DNA of 64,000 nucleotides from Paenibacillus sp. J23TS9 (GCF_018403225.1 NZ_BOSG01000002.1:372001-436000), one strand, 5' to 3'. Positions 1 through 9,012 are shown, counted from the stretch's first letter. Notes: generated by a model from the sequence alone, not told the origin. Numbers and translations are program-made.

Positions 1-321
1 GAAATTCTCCGTCGTCGTTTCATAGGATGCCCGTTCCTGCAGCGGCTCTGCCGTTACCTGCTTCAGACGGTAAAGATCAGCACACCACACGAGAAAGACC
101 GGGCACTGCTCCACATAAGCCTGGTTACCGGCAAGCTCCGCGAGCTGCTTTTTCAATCCGGGATCCGTAGCGGCAATCACGCTGTAAGCCTGGACATTGC
201 TGGAGGTTGATGCCATTTGCGCTGCGGAGATCATCGCATGCAGCTGCTCCTCAGTGACTGGCGTATCTTTAAATTTGCGGATTGAGCGGTGGTTCATCAG
301 TAAAGACAGGGTATCGTTCAT
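1..321 (-). CDS. NfrA/NfsA-like NADPH-dependent nitroreductase, N-terminal part
   Basis: The visible 107 residues are the N-terminus of an FMN-dependent nitroreductase; the gene runs off the left edge. The segment MNHRSIRKFKDTPV is the family's phosphate-binding signature for FMN, followed by AAQMASTSSNVQAYS, typical of the NfsA/NfrA subgroup (oxygen-insensitive NADPH nitroreductase or flavin reductase). The start is fixed by an AGGAGG-type ribosome site 9 to 14 bases upstream. Known family members reduce nitroaromatics, quinones or free flavin using NADPH in the cytoplasm; the real substrate cannot be told from this fragment. It reads in the same direction as the downstream genes but is separated from the next one by 92 bases, so no operon link is claimed. 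Confidence 0.85.
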   Translation of the reverse strand, partial: MNDTLSLLMNHRSIRKFKDTPVTEEQLHAMISAAQMASTSSNVQAYSVIAATDPGLKKQLAELAGNQAYVEQCPVFLVWCADLYRLKQVTAEPLQERASYETTTENF

Positions 322-413
322 CTGGTAAATCTCCTCCTCATTCATAGATGTAATTGGATGTATTTTCATAGCAGATTGAAGGGTCATTAGCGCAGGTTTT
401 CCCTGCAGAAAGA

Positions 414-1064
414 TCAGGACAAAGAGCCTCCGAGCCTAATTAACGCCAGCTTCTTGGCGGCAATGCGGCGATAGTACATGGTCCACAAAGCGGCAGCGGC
501 AATAAAGCTGTAGAACACGATATCGGATACGGCGAGGAACCAGGTTGCCGATAGCTCCCAAGCCAGCAAAGTTCTTACAGCCGCCTCACCGATCAGGATA
601 ACTCCCCAAACAGCCGTCATGATTCTATATACCCGCCGGGCATACGGAATCGACCATAAAGCATCAAAATCTTCGTGCTTATGTGTGGATGTGAACCTTC
701 TTGCCAACGGCACCATCAATGGGCGGGGAAAACAGAGTGAGCATAGAAATGCAGCACCGATGACTGCCGTAACAGCTGACCCGCGCAATAGCAGAAGCTT
801 CGTCTCGCCTCCCACCAGGGCCAGCAGCATACTGAGCACCATGCCGGCGAGCATCAGCAGTCCGAATGCATCAAGCTTCCGGAACCGGGCGTAATACAGC
901 GCCGACTCCACAAGCGGCACGGCCGATGCGATCAGCAGTGCCACAAACTCAGAGTGCCCTTTTCTGAGCCATACATACAAAAGCAGTGGCAGTACCCCGT
1001 TCAAAAACAGAGTCAATGCCACTGACAGAATCCCCGGCCGGCGGGAAGAAATAGAAGAAGACAT
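414..1064 (-). CDS. VC0807-family multi-pass membrane protein
   Basis: A 216-residue very hydrophobic protein with about six predicted membrane segments (roughly residues 13-30, 37-55, 66-85, 90-110, 145-165 and 175-200). The loop with a conserved RFRKLDAFGLLML stretch and the segment ending GGETKLLLLRGSAVTAVIGAAF match the VC0807 family as I remember it, a group of uncharacterised bacterial membrane proteins. The start is supported by AGGTGAT seven bases upstream. It lies just downstream of a TetR gene on the same strand (82-base gap) and could be co-transcribed with it, but no shared operator was seen directly in front of it. No biochemical function is known, so none is assigned. Confidence 0.7.
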   Translation of the reverse strand: MSSSISSRRPGILSVALTLFLNGVLPLLLYVWLRKGHSEFVALLIASAVPLVESALYYARFRKLDAFGLLMLAGMVLSMLLALVGGETKLLLLRGSAVTAVIGAAFLCSLCFPRPLMVPLARRFTSTHKHEDFDALWSIPYARRVYRIMTAVWGVILIGEAAVRTLLAWELSATWFLAVSDIVFYSFIAAAALWTMYYRRIAAKKLALIRLGGSLS

Positions 1065-1146
1065 AGATCACCTGTGAAATGGATTTTTTTACAATTCGTA
1101 TCTACCCCAGTATAGCTTCCCACAGCCCGCACCGTATAGAGTGTTT

Positions 1147-1743
1147 CTATTTCAAGGAATGGATCAGCAGCCCGAAAATATCTTCCATCGGAATGGCTCC
1201 CTCGGAATCCTGCACAATGGTGTTACGTACACGTAAACCATAGGTGAAAACCATATACATAGAGGCCATGTGTGCTGCATCAATATGCGGCGGAATCGCT
1301 CCTGCCTGCTGCCCTGTCGCAATCCAAGCCGTCGCCGTTTGGAGAGAGTAATCGTATACCTCGCGTAGGACATGAGCTACCTTGGGATTATCGGCCTGGC
1401 TTAGAAGATAGGTGAAAATTTTATTGGATACCTGCTCCTTATCCGCGCCGGACATCATTCCTTCGGTAATCGCCTGAACCGGCATCCTTGCATCCTGGTC
1501 AGCTGCCTGTGTGACGGCCTGGTGAAAGCGTGCGTTCATCGATTCCATTTTTGACTTCAAAATCATTCCGAACAGTTCATCCTTACCCGAGACGTAGTGA
1601 TAAATAGCTCCCTTGGACAGACCGGATGTGGTAATGATATCCTGGAGCGTCGTCTGGCGGCAGCCTTTCTCTTTAATCAGCTGCTCGGCTGCGTCCAGAA
1701 TCTGCTGCAGGCTGGAATTGGTGGTATGACCGCTGTCGTTCAT
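1147..1743 (-). CDS. TetR/AcrR-family repressor of the CPBP/CcdC-like gene set
   Basis: A 198-residue regulator. The N-terminal helix-turn-helix spans about residues 10-55 (ILDAAEQLIKEKGCRQTTLQDI, then GLSKGAIYHYVSGKDELF, the recognition helix); the rest is the variable ligand-binding domain. The start at 1743 is chosen because AGGAGG lies seven bases upstream; an in-frame ATG seven codons earlier overlaps that site. Its own promoter carries a palindrome in the -35/-10 spacer. The same palindrome recurs in front of the CcdC-like gene and twice in front of the CPBP protease gene, so this protein very likely represses all three and itself. The inducer is unknown. Confidence 0.88.
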   Translation of the reverse strand: MNDSGHTTNSSLQQILDAAEQLIKEKGCRQTTLQDIITTSGLSKGAIYHYVSGKDELFGMILKSKMESMNARFHQAVTQAADQDARMPVQAITEGMMSGADKEQVSNKIFTYLLSQADNPKVAHVLREVYDYSLQTATAWIATGQQAGAIPPHIDAAHMASMYMVFTYGLRVRNTIVQDSEGAIPMEDIFGLLIHSLK

Positions 1744-1780
1744 ATGGTACCTCCTGTAGTTCATCAGTGATTACCACCCT

Positions 1781-1808
1781 ATTATATACCAACCGTCGGT
1801 ATGTTCAA
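1781..1808 (-). promoter_or_regulatory. tetR promoter with TetR operator filling the spacer
   Basis: On the minus strand -35 TTGAAC (1803-1808) and -10 TATAAT (1781-1786) are 16 bases apart. The operator ATACCAACCGTCGGTAT (plus strand, 1786-1802) fills the spacer, so bound repressor would exclude RNA polymerase. This is autoregulation by the gene starting at 1743. Confidence 0.75.
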
Positions 1809-2350
1809 GCTATACGGGTAGGCTGGCCTGCAGACGCTGGTGCCTCCTCGCGGTTTCGTGTACGTGTGTACTGGATATACATGCCCAGCCGCCATATCAA
1901 AGTGAAAATCACCAGAACCGCAATATACTCTGCCAGCATAAGCTCAATATCCGGGCGGTGCCGAGCGTCGAGAATCGGATAGCTGTGGAACACTTTATTG
2001 CGGATCACATAACGGACATAAGGCAGGCCAAACAGGAACAAATAAAAAAGCGCATTGAACTTGAACATAATCTGCCCTGATGGTGTTTTGACGAACCGGC
2101 TGGTCAGAATATAAGGAACGGCCACCAGCACGCCAAGCCCAAGCATCCACCCTACCTGCTCGAGTGTCCCCCGGCTGGCTACACAATAAATAATCCAAGG
2201 TAGCGGAGCAAACAGCATCCAATCTCCCAGCAGGAGCCGCAGCCCACTTCCTTTTACCGGACGCCGGGTCTGCATAAACTGCCGCAACGTCATCCAAATA
2301 ATCAGCGCCCATACGCCGTAACCAATCAAATCCCATTGATATGATGTCAT
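1805..2350 (-). CDS. CcdC-like (DUF1453-type) membrane protein
   Basis: A 181-residue protein with about four to five membrane segments. The central part (RFVKTPSGQIMFKFNALFY, then LFLFGLPYVRYVIRNKVFHSYP) resembles the CcdC family, small membrane proteins first noted near cytochrome c biogenesis genes in Bacillus but without a defined activity. The start is set at the internal ATG because AAAGGGAGATT precedes it; the 15-residue longer reading has no ribosome site. It follows the CPBP protease gene after a 90-base gap and has its own copy of the TetR operator upstream, so it is a member of that regulon. The positively charged C-terminus would face the cytoplasm. Functional assignment is weak. 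Confidence 0.6.
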   Translation of the reverse strand: MTSYQWDLIGYGVWALIIWMTLRQFMQTRRPVKGSGLRLLLGDWMLFAPLPWIIYCVASRGTLEQVGWMLGLGVLVAVPYILTSRFVKTPSGQIMFKFNALFYLFLFGLPYVRYVIRNKVFHSYPILDARHRPDIELMLAEYIAVLVIFTLIWRLGMYIQYTRTRNREEAPASAGQPTRIA

Positions 2351-2401
2351 CTTTATCAATCTCCCTTTTTTTAAGAATGATCTTAACTTTTCCACGAACT
2401 A

Positions 2402-2418
2402 ATACCGACCGCCGGTAT
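2402..2418. promoter_or_regulatory. TetR operator upstream of the CcdC-like gene
   Basis: ATACCGACCGCCGGTAT matches the tetR operator at 1786-1802 in 15 of 17 positions. A TTGCAT sequence abuts it on the minus strand as a possible -35, but the -10 is weak. It sits between the CPBP protease gene and the CcdC-like gene. Confidence 0.65.
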
Positions 2419-2440
2419 GCAAGGTTGCCAATGAACCCTT

Positions 2441-3391
2441 CTAAACCGCCTTCTTGCTCCACAACGCCTTCAAGTTATCCGCCGGAGCCATGACTCCTTT
2501 ACCGCGATAGATAAATCCGGCAATCACCATTACTGCACTTATCAAAATAACCTGTTGGATCAACTTGTCGGTTTCGAGCAGGCCCTGATGGAAGCTGACC
2601 AGGCTGATACTGTAATCATTGTTGAACAGCACATCGAGCAGCAGGTTGTGAAAGGCATGCACCGCCGTGGATACGAGCAGAGAACCGCTTTTCAGGTAGA
2701 CATAGCCATATCCTACGCCGCCAATGAAATGAATCGCAAGGGAGACCAGATCAAAGCCTTTGGTAGGAATATGCGTCAGCGAGAAAATGAAGGACGATAG
2801 CAAAATAACCCCCGCTGGCCCCATTCCTTCCAGCACCCTGAAATAATATCCACGGTCCAGAACCTCCTCCTGAAGCGCCCCAACGAACCAGCCGAGTGCC
2901 CCATACAGCAGCAGCAGGGTAAATGAGCTGCTTTGTAACTTGTTCCATAAAAACTCGGCATGCACTGCTTTGTCAGCACCTGCGCCCCAAGTGAACAGCA
3001 CTGCCAGCAGGGTTGATGCAGCAAGACCTGCCATCAAAAAGGCTCCGTCCCTTTTGGTAAGCCTCCAGCCAAAATGCAGCGGACGACCACCTTCCTTCCA
3101 TTTGTATACGATCATAACGGTAGCGCTCAACAGGATTCCTACTACGATATTCATGCTTGCGAGAAATCCGTAATCCTCAGACACCCGGTCGATTACGCCC
3201 ATCCAGACGAGGATACCGAGGAACATATACATGACGCCGAAGTAAATGAGCAGCATTGTGAAAATCTTCAGAAAAATACTTAGGGGTTTAATTAGTGTTC
3301 TCTTCTTCCGTATGCGGCTCTGATCCGCCCCTGCGCCAACTCCAAAAGCAGTACTTGCTTGCTGACCGGCAGTGGAATGCATTTCGTTCAT
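2441..3391 (-). CDS. CPBP-family intramembrane glutamic protease (CAAX/Abi type)
   Basis: A 316-residue membrane protein with about eight hydrophobic segments. The catalytic motifs of the CPBP (Abi/CAAX) family are all present in order: EEVLDRGYYFR (EExxxR), FSLTH (FxxxH) and HAFHN (HxxxN). Known members cleave prenylated proteins or peptides within the membrane or act in bacteriocin self-immunity; the substrate here is unknown. The first 35 residues are hydrophilic and probably cytoplasmic. It is the promoter-proximal gene of the TetR regulon. The promoter at 3456-3484 contains one operator and a second operator lies just downstream, so strong repression is expected. The ribosome site GGAAG is 13 bases from the ATG, slightly far. 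Confidence 0.85.
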   Translation of the reverse strand: MNEMHSTAGQQASTAFGVGAGADQSRIRKKRTLIKPLSIFLKIFTMLLIYFGVMYMFLGILVWMGVIDRVSEDYGFLASMNIVVGILLSATVMIVYKWKEGGRPLHFGWRLTKRDGAFLMAGLAASTLLAVLFTWGAGADKAVHAEFLWNKLQSSSFTLLLLYGALGWFVGALQEEVLDRGYYFRVLEGMGPAGVILLSSFIFSLTHIPTKGFDLVSLAIHFIGGVGYGYVYLKSGSLLVSTAVHAFHNLLLDVLFNNDYSISLVSFHQGLLETDKLIQQVILISAVMVIAGFIYRGKGVMAPADNLKALWSKKAV

Positions 3392-3431
3392 CGGATGGTT
3401 TACACTTCCTTTTATTATATTCGACCTCCAG

Positions 3432-3484
3432 ACCGCCGGTCGGTTTTATAATTTGATTTTACATACCGACCGACGGTATGTCAA
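3432..3484 (-). promoter_or_regulatory. CPBP gene promoter with two TetR operators
   Basis: Minus-strand -35 TTGACA (3479-3484) and -10 TAAAAT (3456-3461) have a 17-base spacer. Operator ATACCGACCGACGGTAT (3463-3479) fills the spacer. A second, less perfect copy in the opposite orientation lies at 3432-3448, just inside the transcript. Together with 1786-1802 and 2402-2418 this makes four sites. Confidence 0.78.
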
Positions 3485-3568
3485 TATAAAATATAAAATT
3501 AATCCTGGATGTTCATGCCTATCTATGCAGCCAGGGATGGAATGAGCTCCGAGAACACCATTAAAAAA

Positions 3569-3616
3569 GCCTGGACTGAAAACGGCGCCGTTTTCAGTCC
3601 AGGCTTCTTTTTTTAT
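3569..3616. terminator. Perfect 18-bp hairpin terminator, bidirectional
   Basis: The two 18-base arms (3569-3586 and 3587-3604) pair perfectly with no spacer, so the folded loop takes bases from the arm ends. A and T runs lie on the two sides, so it can end copA on the minus strand and block transcription from the opposite side. Confidence 0.88.
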
Positions 3617-3626
3617 GGCGCCTATC

Positions 3627-6068
3627 TTACAACTTCACCCGCTGCAGGCGCAAGGCGTTCAGCACGACCGACACCGAGCTGAAAGCCATTGCCGCACCGG
3701 CCAGCCAAGGAGCAAGAAAACCGATAGCGGCAATCGGAATGCCGACGGTATTATAAGCCAGCGCCCAGAACAGGTTCTGCTTGATGTTGCCCATCGTACG
3801 GCGGCTCATCAGGATTGCGTCTGCAATAGCATTCAGATCGCCGCGCATCAGCGTCACATCCGCCGCCTCCATGGCGACATCCGTGCCGGTGCCGATCGCC
3901 ATGCCAATATCGGCCGTAGCCAGCGCCGGCGCATCGTTGATGCCGTCGCCGACCATGGCGATCCGCTTGCCGGTCTGCTGCAGCTTCTTCACCTCTTCGG
4001 CCTTGCCTTCCGGCAGCACCTCGGCCAGAACCTGATGGATACCGGCCTGCGCAGCAATTGCCTTCGCTGTGCGTTCATTGTCACCGGTAATCATAATGAC
4101 CTCGATTCCCATCTCCTGCAGTCGGGATACGGCTTCACGGGAGGTTTCCTTGATCGTATCCGCAACAGCCACCATACCGGCATACTTGCCGTCCACGGCT
4201 ACGAGCATCGCCGTCTTGCCGGCGTCTTCCAGCTGTCTCATCGCAGCCAGGGCAGCCTCTACCGGAACGCCCCGCTCCGCCATCAGTTTACGGGTGCCTA
4301 CCAATACCAGCCGGCCGTCCACTCTTGCCGAAACGCCGTAACCAGGAAGGTTCTCAAAGTCTTTCGCTTCCGGCAGCGGCAGTGCCTTGCTCCGGTCGAG
4401 AGCGCCAGCCACAATGGCTTCTGCCAGCGGATGCTCCGACTGGCGCTCCACTGCGGCAGTCGTACGGAGCAGTGACTGCTCCGTCATCAGCGGCGCGGGA
4501 ACCACATCCGTCAGAACCGGCTTGCCGCTCGTGACCGTACCCGTTTTGTCGAGCACAACGACTTCAATGGCCTGAGCTGACTCCAGATGCTCTCCGCCCT
4601 TGAACAGAATACCGAACTCGGCGGCACGGCCCGAGCCTGCCATAATTGAAGTTGGCGTCGCAAGTCCAAGTGCACATGGACATGCAATAACGAGTACTGC
4701 TATAGCCTTTTCGAGAGCCGCTGCGAACTGCCCGGGCTCCACGCCAAAATACCAGATCAGGAATGTCACGATCGCGATCCCTACGACAATCGGAACGAAA
4801 ATACCGGAGATCACGTCGGCAATACGCTGAATTGGAGCTTTCGAGCCCTGTGCTTCCTCCACCACCTTGATGATCTGTGCCAGAGCCGTTTCACTGCCGA
4901 CCTTCGTTGCCTGAATGCGGAGCATGCCATTTTTATTCAGCGTGGCTCCCACCACGGCATCGCCCTCACGCTTCTCTACTGGAAGGCTCTCACCGGTCAG
5001 CATGGACTCGTCTACGGATGACAGTCCCTGGACGACCTTACCGTCCACCGGAATTTTCTCACCCGGCTTGACGATCACCATGTCGCCTACTTCAACATCC
5101 TCTACCGGAATGCTGATCTCCTGACCGTCCCGATGCACAAGCGCGGTCTTCGCCTGCAGACCCATCAGACTTTTGATAGCCTCGGAAGAGCGGCCCTTGG
5201 CAAGCGCCTCAAACCATTTGCCGACCAGAATCAGCGTAATCAAAATGCTGCTGGTTTCATAGTACATCTCCACCGGATGATGCATATCCATCCCGATGGA
5301 TTGGATGGTCAGATACAAGCTATAAAAATATGCAGCCGACGTTCCGAGCGCAACCAGCACGTCCATATTCGCGCTCTTGTTGCGCAGTGCTTTATAAGCT
5401 CCTACATAAAACTGCCCGCCGATCAAGAATTGAACCGGTGTCGCCAGCAGCAGCTGGAACCATGGATTCATAAACAGCGATGGTACAGGTATCCAGGAAG
5501 TAAAGGAGAAATGCCCCACCATCGCCCAAAGCAGCGGAAGTGAGAGAATGGCAGCCATCATCCACTTGAACCGTTTATGATTAATCTCCTGCCGGCGCAG
5601 CTCGGCGCTGTCCTTGGCTTCCTGCTTCGGGAGAGCCTTGTAGCCAAGCTGCTCCACCTTTTTCAACATATCTTTAACGGTAACCATACCTGCCGCATAC
5701 TCCACATGGGCTGTCTCGAGCGCCAGATTCACATTGGCCTGGGAAATGCCAGGCATTCTGCTGAGCCCTTTCTCAATCCGCGTGGCGCAGGCGGCGCAGG
5801 TCATACCGGTAATTTCAAAATCCATTGTTTCCTTCATTGTGCCATAGCCGAGCGACTCTATCTTTTCTTCCATCTTTCGCAGATCCGACTGCTTGGGATC
5901 ATACGAGACGGTGGCCTGCTCCAGCGCCAGATTGACGTTGGCCCGGCTGACGCCGTCCATTCGGCTCAAGCCTTTTTCAATCCGGGTTGCGCAGGCGGCA
6001 CACGTCATACCGGTAATCTGCAGCGTTGCCTGATGCTCGTTCTCTCGGTTTCCTGTATTCTGCTCCAT
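3627..6068 (-). CDS. copA: CopA copper-exporting P1B-type ATPase
   Basis: An 813-residue heavy-metal pump that exports Cu(I) from the cytoplasm using ATP. Two N-terminal heavy-metal-associated domains each carry GMTCAAC (metal cysteines 23/26 and 91/94) and are closely similar, pointing to an internal duplication. Then come the membrane helices, the actuator motif TGES (359), the intramembrane metal site CPC (463-465), the phosphorylation motif DKTGT (507-511), the class-specific HP dipeptide (546-547) and GDGINDAP near the end. All catalytic residues are present and the length is normal. AAAGGAG precedes the ATG by nine bases. A CsoR operator lies immediately upstream and the copper chaperone and CsoR genes follow in the upstream direction, so it is copper-inducible. 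Confidence 0.97.
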   Translation of the reverse strand: MEQNTGNRENEHQATLQITGMTCAACATRIEKGLSRMDGVSRANVNLALEQATVSYDPKQSDLRKMEEKIESLGYGTMKETMDFEITGMTCAACATRIEKGLSRMPGISQANVNLALETAHVEYAAGMVTVKDMLKKVEQLGYKALPKQEAKDSAELRRQEINHKRFKWMMAAILSLPLLWAMVGHFSFTSWIPVPSLFMNPWFQLLLATPVQFLIGGQFYVGAYKALRNKSANMDVLVALGTSAAYFYSLYLTIQSIGMDMHHPVEMYYETSSILITLILVGKWFEALAKGRSSEAIKSLMGLQAKTALVHRDGQEISIPVEDVEVGDMVIVKPGEKIPVDGKVVQGLSSVDESMLTGESLPVEKREGDAVVGATLNKNGMLRIQATKVGSETALAQIIKVVEEAQGSKAPIQRIADVISGIFVPIVVGIAIVTFLIWYFGVEPGQFAAALEKAIAVLVIACPCALGLATPTSIMAGSGRAAEFGILFKGGEHLESAQAIEVVVLDKTGTVTSGKPVLTDVVPAPLMTEQSLLRTTAAVERQSEHPLAEAIVAGALDRSKALPLPEAKDFENLPGYGVSARVDGRLVLVGTRKLMAERGVPVEAALAAMRQLEDAGKTAMLVAVDGKYAGMVAVADTIKETSREAVSRLQEMGIEVIMITGDNERTAKAIAAQAGIHQVLAEVLPEGKAEEVKKLQQTGKRIAMVGDGINDAPALATADIGMAIGTGTDVAMEAADVTLMRGDLNAIADAILMSRRTMGNIKQNLFWALAYNTVGIPIAAIGFLAPWLAGAAMAFSSVSVVLNALRLQRVKL

Positions 6069-6091
6069 GATCTCGGCTCCTTTCTGACAGC

Positions 6092-6108
6092 ATACCCATA
6101 TGGGGTAT
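6092..6108. promoter_or_regulatory. CsoR operator in front of copA
   Basis: ATACCCATATGGGGTAT is a near-perfect inverted repeat matching the TACCC-N5-GGGTA type of site known for CsoR. It lies 24 bases before the copA start and resembles the site upstream of csoR. Confidence 0.8.
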
Positions 6109-6118
6109 ATCTACTCTT

Positions 6119-6165
6119 ATAAAAAAGGGCAGCGACTGCAGACCTTAAAAGGCCCGGGGCTGCCC
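6119..6165 (-). terminator. Hairpin terminator after copZ
   Basis: GGGCAGC (6127-6133) pairs with GCTGCCC (6159-6165) around a long loop. Read on the minus strand the stem is followed by a run of T residues. It would end the csoR-copZ transcript before copA, which has its own operator. Confidence 0.6.
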
Positions 6166-6207
6166 GGTACGGTTATGGGATATTCATAAGCTGATATGAA
6201 ATCAGGC

Positions 6208-6408
6208 TTAGACTACATCGTAGCCTTGGTCTTCGATGGCTGCTTTAATGGTGTCGAGGCTTACTTTGCTTTCGTCATAATCCACAGTAACCTTGTTTCC
6301 AGGCAGATCCACTTTGCCGGTTGCACCTGCATTTTTCACAGCACCTTCTACAGCATTTACACAATGATTGCAAGACATCCCTTGAACGTCCAATGTTACG
6401 CTTTTCAT
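6208..6408 (-). CDS. copZ: CopZ copper chaperone
   Basis: A 66-residue single heavy-metal-associated domain with the Cu(I) motif GMSCNHC near residues 10-16 and the conserved tail ending IEDQGYDVV. CopZ carries Cu(I) in the cytoplasm to CopA and to the CsoR sensor. It lies 42 bases downstream of csoR on the same strand and is most likely in one transcript with it, under the csoR promoter. AAGGAGG lies in front of the ATG. Size and fold match Bacillus CopZ. Confidence 0.95.
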   Translation of the reverse strand: MKSVTLDVQGMSCNHCVNAVEGAVKNAGATGKVDLPGNKVTVDYDESKVSLDTIKAAIEDQGYDVV

Positions 6409-6450
6409 GATATATTCCTCCTTAAGTTGTACAATCCCTGCTAAGGGATA

Positions 6451-6825
6451 TTATTTCATTAATTTCTTAACCGTAATCAGTAATTCATCAATCACAACAT
6501 GGTCTCCAGACTCAATCCGTTCCACCACGCAACTCCTCATATGATTCTCGAGAAGCAGCTTGCCGACTCCGTTCAGAGCAGCCTGTATAGCAGAAATCTG
6601 GTTCAGGACATCATCGCAGTAGGTATCTTTCTCAATCAGGCCCTTGATGCCGCGGATTTGTCCTTCGATGCGATTCAGGCGGGTAATGAGATTATTCTTC
6701 GTTTGCTGGGAATGATGACTATGCCGCTCACTGCAGCCTGTCGTACAGGTCTCATCCTGAAGGACAACAGCACTGTCCTGGTCATGGTGTTCCTGATTTG
6801 TCTTTGTCTCAGCAATCATCTCCAT
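6451..6825 (-). CDS. csoR: CsoR copper-sensing repressor with Cys/His-rich N-terminal extension
   Basis: A 124-residue CsoR-family repressor that leaves DNA when it binds Cu(I). The core begins at about NNLITRLNRIEGQIRGIKGL and keeps the three copper ligands: Cys in TYCDDVL, and His and Cys in ENHMRSC. About 40 residues precede the core and contain a CTTGC pair and several histidines (HH twice), longer and more metal-binding than the usual short tail. The start at ATGGAGATG follows AAAGGAGG by five bases; the second ATG two codons on is also possible. Its promoter carries an operator in the spacer, and a related site precedes copA, so it controls itself, copZ and copA. Confidence 0.93.
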   Translation of the reverse strand: MEMIAETKTNQEHHDQDSAVVLQDETCTTGCSERHSHHSQQTKNNLITRLNRIEGQIRGIKGLIEKDTYCDDVLNQISAIQAALNGVGKLLLENHMRSCVVERIESGDHVVIDELLITVKKLMK

Positions 6826-6856
6826 CCATTCCTCCTTTAATCGATCTAATAACATT

Positions 6857-6885
6857 ATTATACTATACCCCCTCTAGGTATGCAA
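6857..6885 (-). promoter_or_regulatory. csoR-copZ promoter with CsoR operator in spacer
   Basis: Minus-strand -35 TTGCAT (6880-6885) and -10 TATAAT (6857-6862) are 17 bases apart. The inverted repeat ATACCCCCTCTAGGTAT (6865-6881) lies between them and partly covers the -35. The remaining bases up to 7130 show no gene or clear structure. Confidence 0.78.
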
Positions 6886-7145
6886 GTGAGGAGATCAAAT
6901 TTTTCTTTTCTTATTTCCAGATACCTGAATTTGAAAAAATGCCACTATCATAGAAGGAATTACCAATTTACAAGTCGAATAATTCTCCTTATCGCCATAG
7001 GTCCACTTAGATATTTCATATGGATATTTGCGTATAGAAACAGATTCACTTATATTGATTTAGCGCAACCTTTTCCATACATACTTTTTATTTTACCTAC
7101 GGGCCTCAGCCTCTGAACACATCATGAACGACAGGAGAAGATGCC

Positions 7146-9002
7146 ATGTTAAAAAAACGCCTATTTACGAAGGCCCGGATTCCGAAAAACTTGAATGCCC
7201 TCTTGTTCTGCGCGCTCGGCACCTTCCTGTTTTTATTCAGTATAAAACATCTGTCCTTCCACTACACACCTGATGAATGGGCGCTGCTAGGCTCCATGTT
7301 CGCAGCATCTCTGATCCTCTACTTTTATACATTCCAGATCCCCCCCGAAGGTAGCAAACAGTCCATGGATTCGGCGGTCTATCTGGCATGTCTCTTCATT
7401 TTTGGTACTCCGGCGGCACTTGCGCTTCTGCTTCTAAGCTCGCTTTTGTTTGCTTTGTTTGAACAGAAGGTATCCTGGTGGAAGCATCTGACCAATTTTT
7501 CGATCTATACGATTATGATCTTCGGAGCCGGCACGGTTTTCCACGGACTCGGCGGGCAGCTCGGACAGCTTCAAAATGTACATCTATTATCTTATGTAGG
7601 TGCGCTCATCATATACTTCACCCTGAATGTACTCTGTATTAGCATCTACTACTATATGATCGACCAAAGTGATATTTACCGCATGTTGAAAGGACTTCTC
7701 CAGGAATCCATGCTCGTCTATTTGTGCATTCTGATCCTGTCGCTTGTCCTGACCATTCTGATCGTGAACAACGGCATTACCGGGTTGATTTTATTCCTGG
7801 GGATCAGTATATTTCTGTCTCATTTGTTTAAAAAACTGTTCGATATGTACCTTCAGCTCCAGGAACGGGCCATCCGCGATCAGCGGACGGGGCTATTTAA
7901 TCACAGCTATTTTGAAAGCCTTCTCGAAAAAGAAATCAAGTTTGCCCGGAATGAAGGTACTCCCCTTTCACTGGCCATGATCGATATTGATGACTTTAAA
8001 CGCTATAACGATCATTTTGGGCATTTGCAGGGGGACAGGCTTCTTGGCCTTTTGGGATCGATTTTAAAAGAAGAGGCCGCCCTGGCTGGCATTACAGCTT
8101 CCCGCTATGGCGGAGAGGAATTCACACTGCTGATGCCCGGATATACCGAGCAGGAAGCGCTCATCTTCGTGAACACGTTGCGAAAAAGAGTCAATGACAC
8201 CCCCTTCGAGGGAGTGGAAGTCCTTCCGCATGCCTGTCTCTCCTTTTCCGCAGGAATTTCCGGTTATCACATTGATATTCATGACAAATCAATGCTCGTG
8301 CTTCAGGCTGATCAAGCGCTCTATGATGCCAAAAAACAAGGGAAAAATATTGCCTACATTTATGGCAGCACCGTACCTCTTGAGCAGGAAATTGAAATTG
8401 CCCAGGATGTGCGGGATATCGAGCAGCTGCTGAATCTATTCCTTTACAAGGATATCAACACATTCAAGCATTCGAAGCGGGTGTTCCGCTATGCAATGGA
8501 CATGAGCCTTCTCCTTAAGCTCGATACGGTGACGCGCAGGCAGTTTGTGCTTGGAGCCCTGATTCATGATATCGGTAAGCTGGAGATTCCTTGGGAAACT
8601 CTGAACAAAAGGGATTCGCTCACCCTGACGGAATGGGATGTGGTCAAAAAGCATGTGAACTGGGGCAAAGAAATGGCAATGACCAACGACAAATTCAAAG
8701 AATTAGCCCCATACATCGAGCTGCATCATGAAAGGTACGACGGTACAGGCTATCCTCATGGTTACAAGGCTGCTGAAATACCGCTGCTATGCCGTATGCT
8801 CACCATCATTGATTCCTTCGATGCGATGACCTCCGAGCGCCCCTACCAAGCTACCAAATCCATAGAGGAAGCCGTTAAGGAGCTTCGAGATTGTTCCGGA
8901 ACACAGTTTGATCCCGAGTTATCCGAGCTGTTCATCCAGTATATCGAAGGCAAATCCGGACTTATTCCCGCACGCGGGGAGCATGTTGTTCCAAGCTTAT
9001 AA
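7146..9002 (+). CDS. Membrane GGDEF + HD-GYP cyclic-di-GMP synthase/hydrolase
   Basis: A 618-residue protein with a membrane sensor part of about seven to eight helices (residues 15-230), a GGDEF domain (about 240-405) and an HD-GYP domain (about 420-600). The cyclase active site reads RYGGEEF (320-326), so synthesis of c-di-GMP is plausible. No RxxD inhibitory site lies five residues before it. The HD-GYP part has HD at 474-475, the HH at 527-528 and DGTGYP at 532-537, so hydrolysis is also plausible. It is monocistronic, with AGGAGAAG upstream and a strong terminator behind. The signal sensed is unknown. It lies between csoR and a small gene but nothing ties it to copper. Confidence 0.92.
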   Translation: MLKKRLFTKARIPKNLNALLFCALGTFLFLFSIKHLSFHYTPDEWALLGSMFAASLILYFYTFQIPPEGSKQSMDSAVYLACLFIFGTPAALALLLLSSLLFALFEQKVSWWKHLTNFSIYTIMIFGAGTVFHGLGGQLGQLQNVHLLSYVGALIIYFTLNVLCISIYYYMIDQSDIYRMLKGLLQESMLVYLCILILSLVLTILIVNNGITGLILFLGISIFLSHLFKKLFDMYLQLQERAIRDQRTGLFNHSYFESLLEKEIKFARNEGTPLSLAMIDIDDFKRYNDHFGHLQGDRLLGLLGSILKEEAALAGITASRYGGEEFTLLMPGYTEQEALIFVNTLRKRVNDTPFEGVEVLPHACLSFSAGISGYHIDIHDKSMLVLQADQALYDAKKQGKNIAYIYGSTVPLEQEIEIAQDVRDIEQLLNLFLYKDINTFKHSKRVFRYAMDMSLLLKLDTVTRRQFVLGALIHDIGKLEIPWETLNKRDSLTLTEWDVVKKHVNWGKEMAMTNDKFKELAPYIELHHERYDGTGYPHGYKAAEIPLLCRMLTIIDSFDAMTSERPYQATKSIEEAVKELRDCSGTQFDPELSELFIQYIEGKSGLIPARGEHVVPSL

Positions 9003-9012
9003 AAAATCCAAA

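Noticed and set aside
6880..7116. 78-codon plus-strand frame between csoR and the GGDEF gene
   Set aside because: It starts in the CsoR operator, lacks a ribosome site and has poor codon character.
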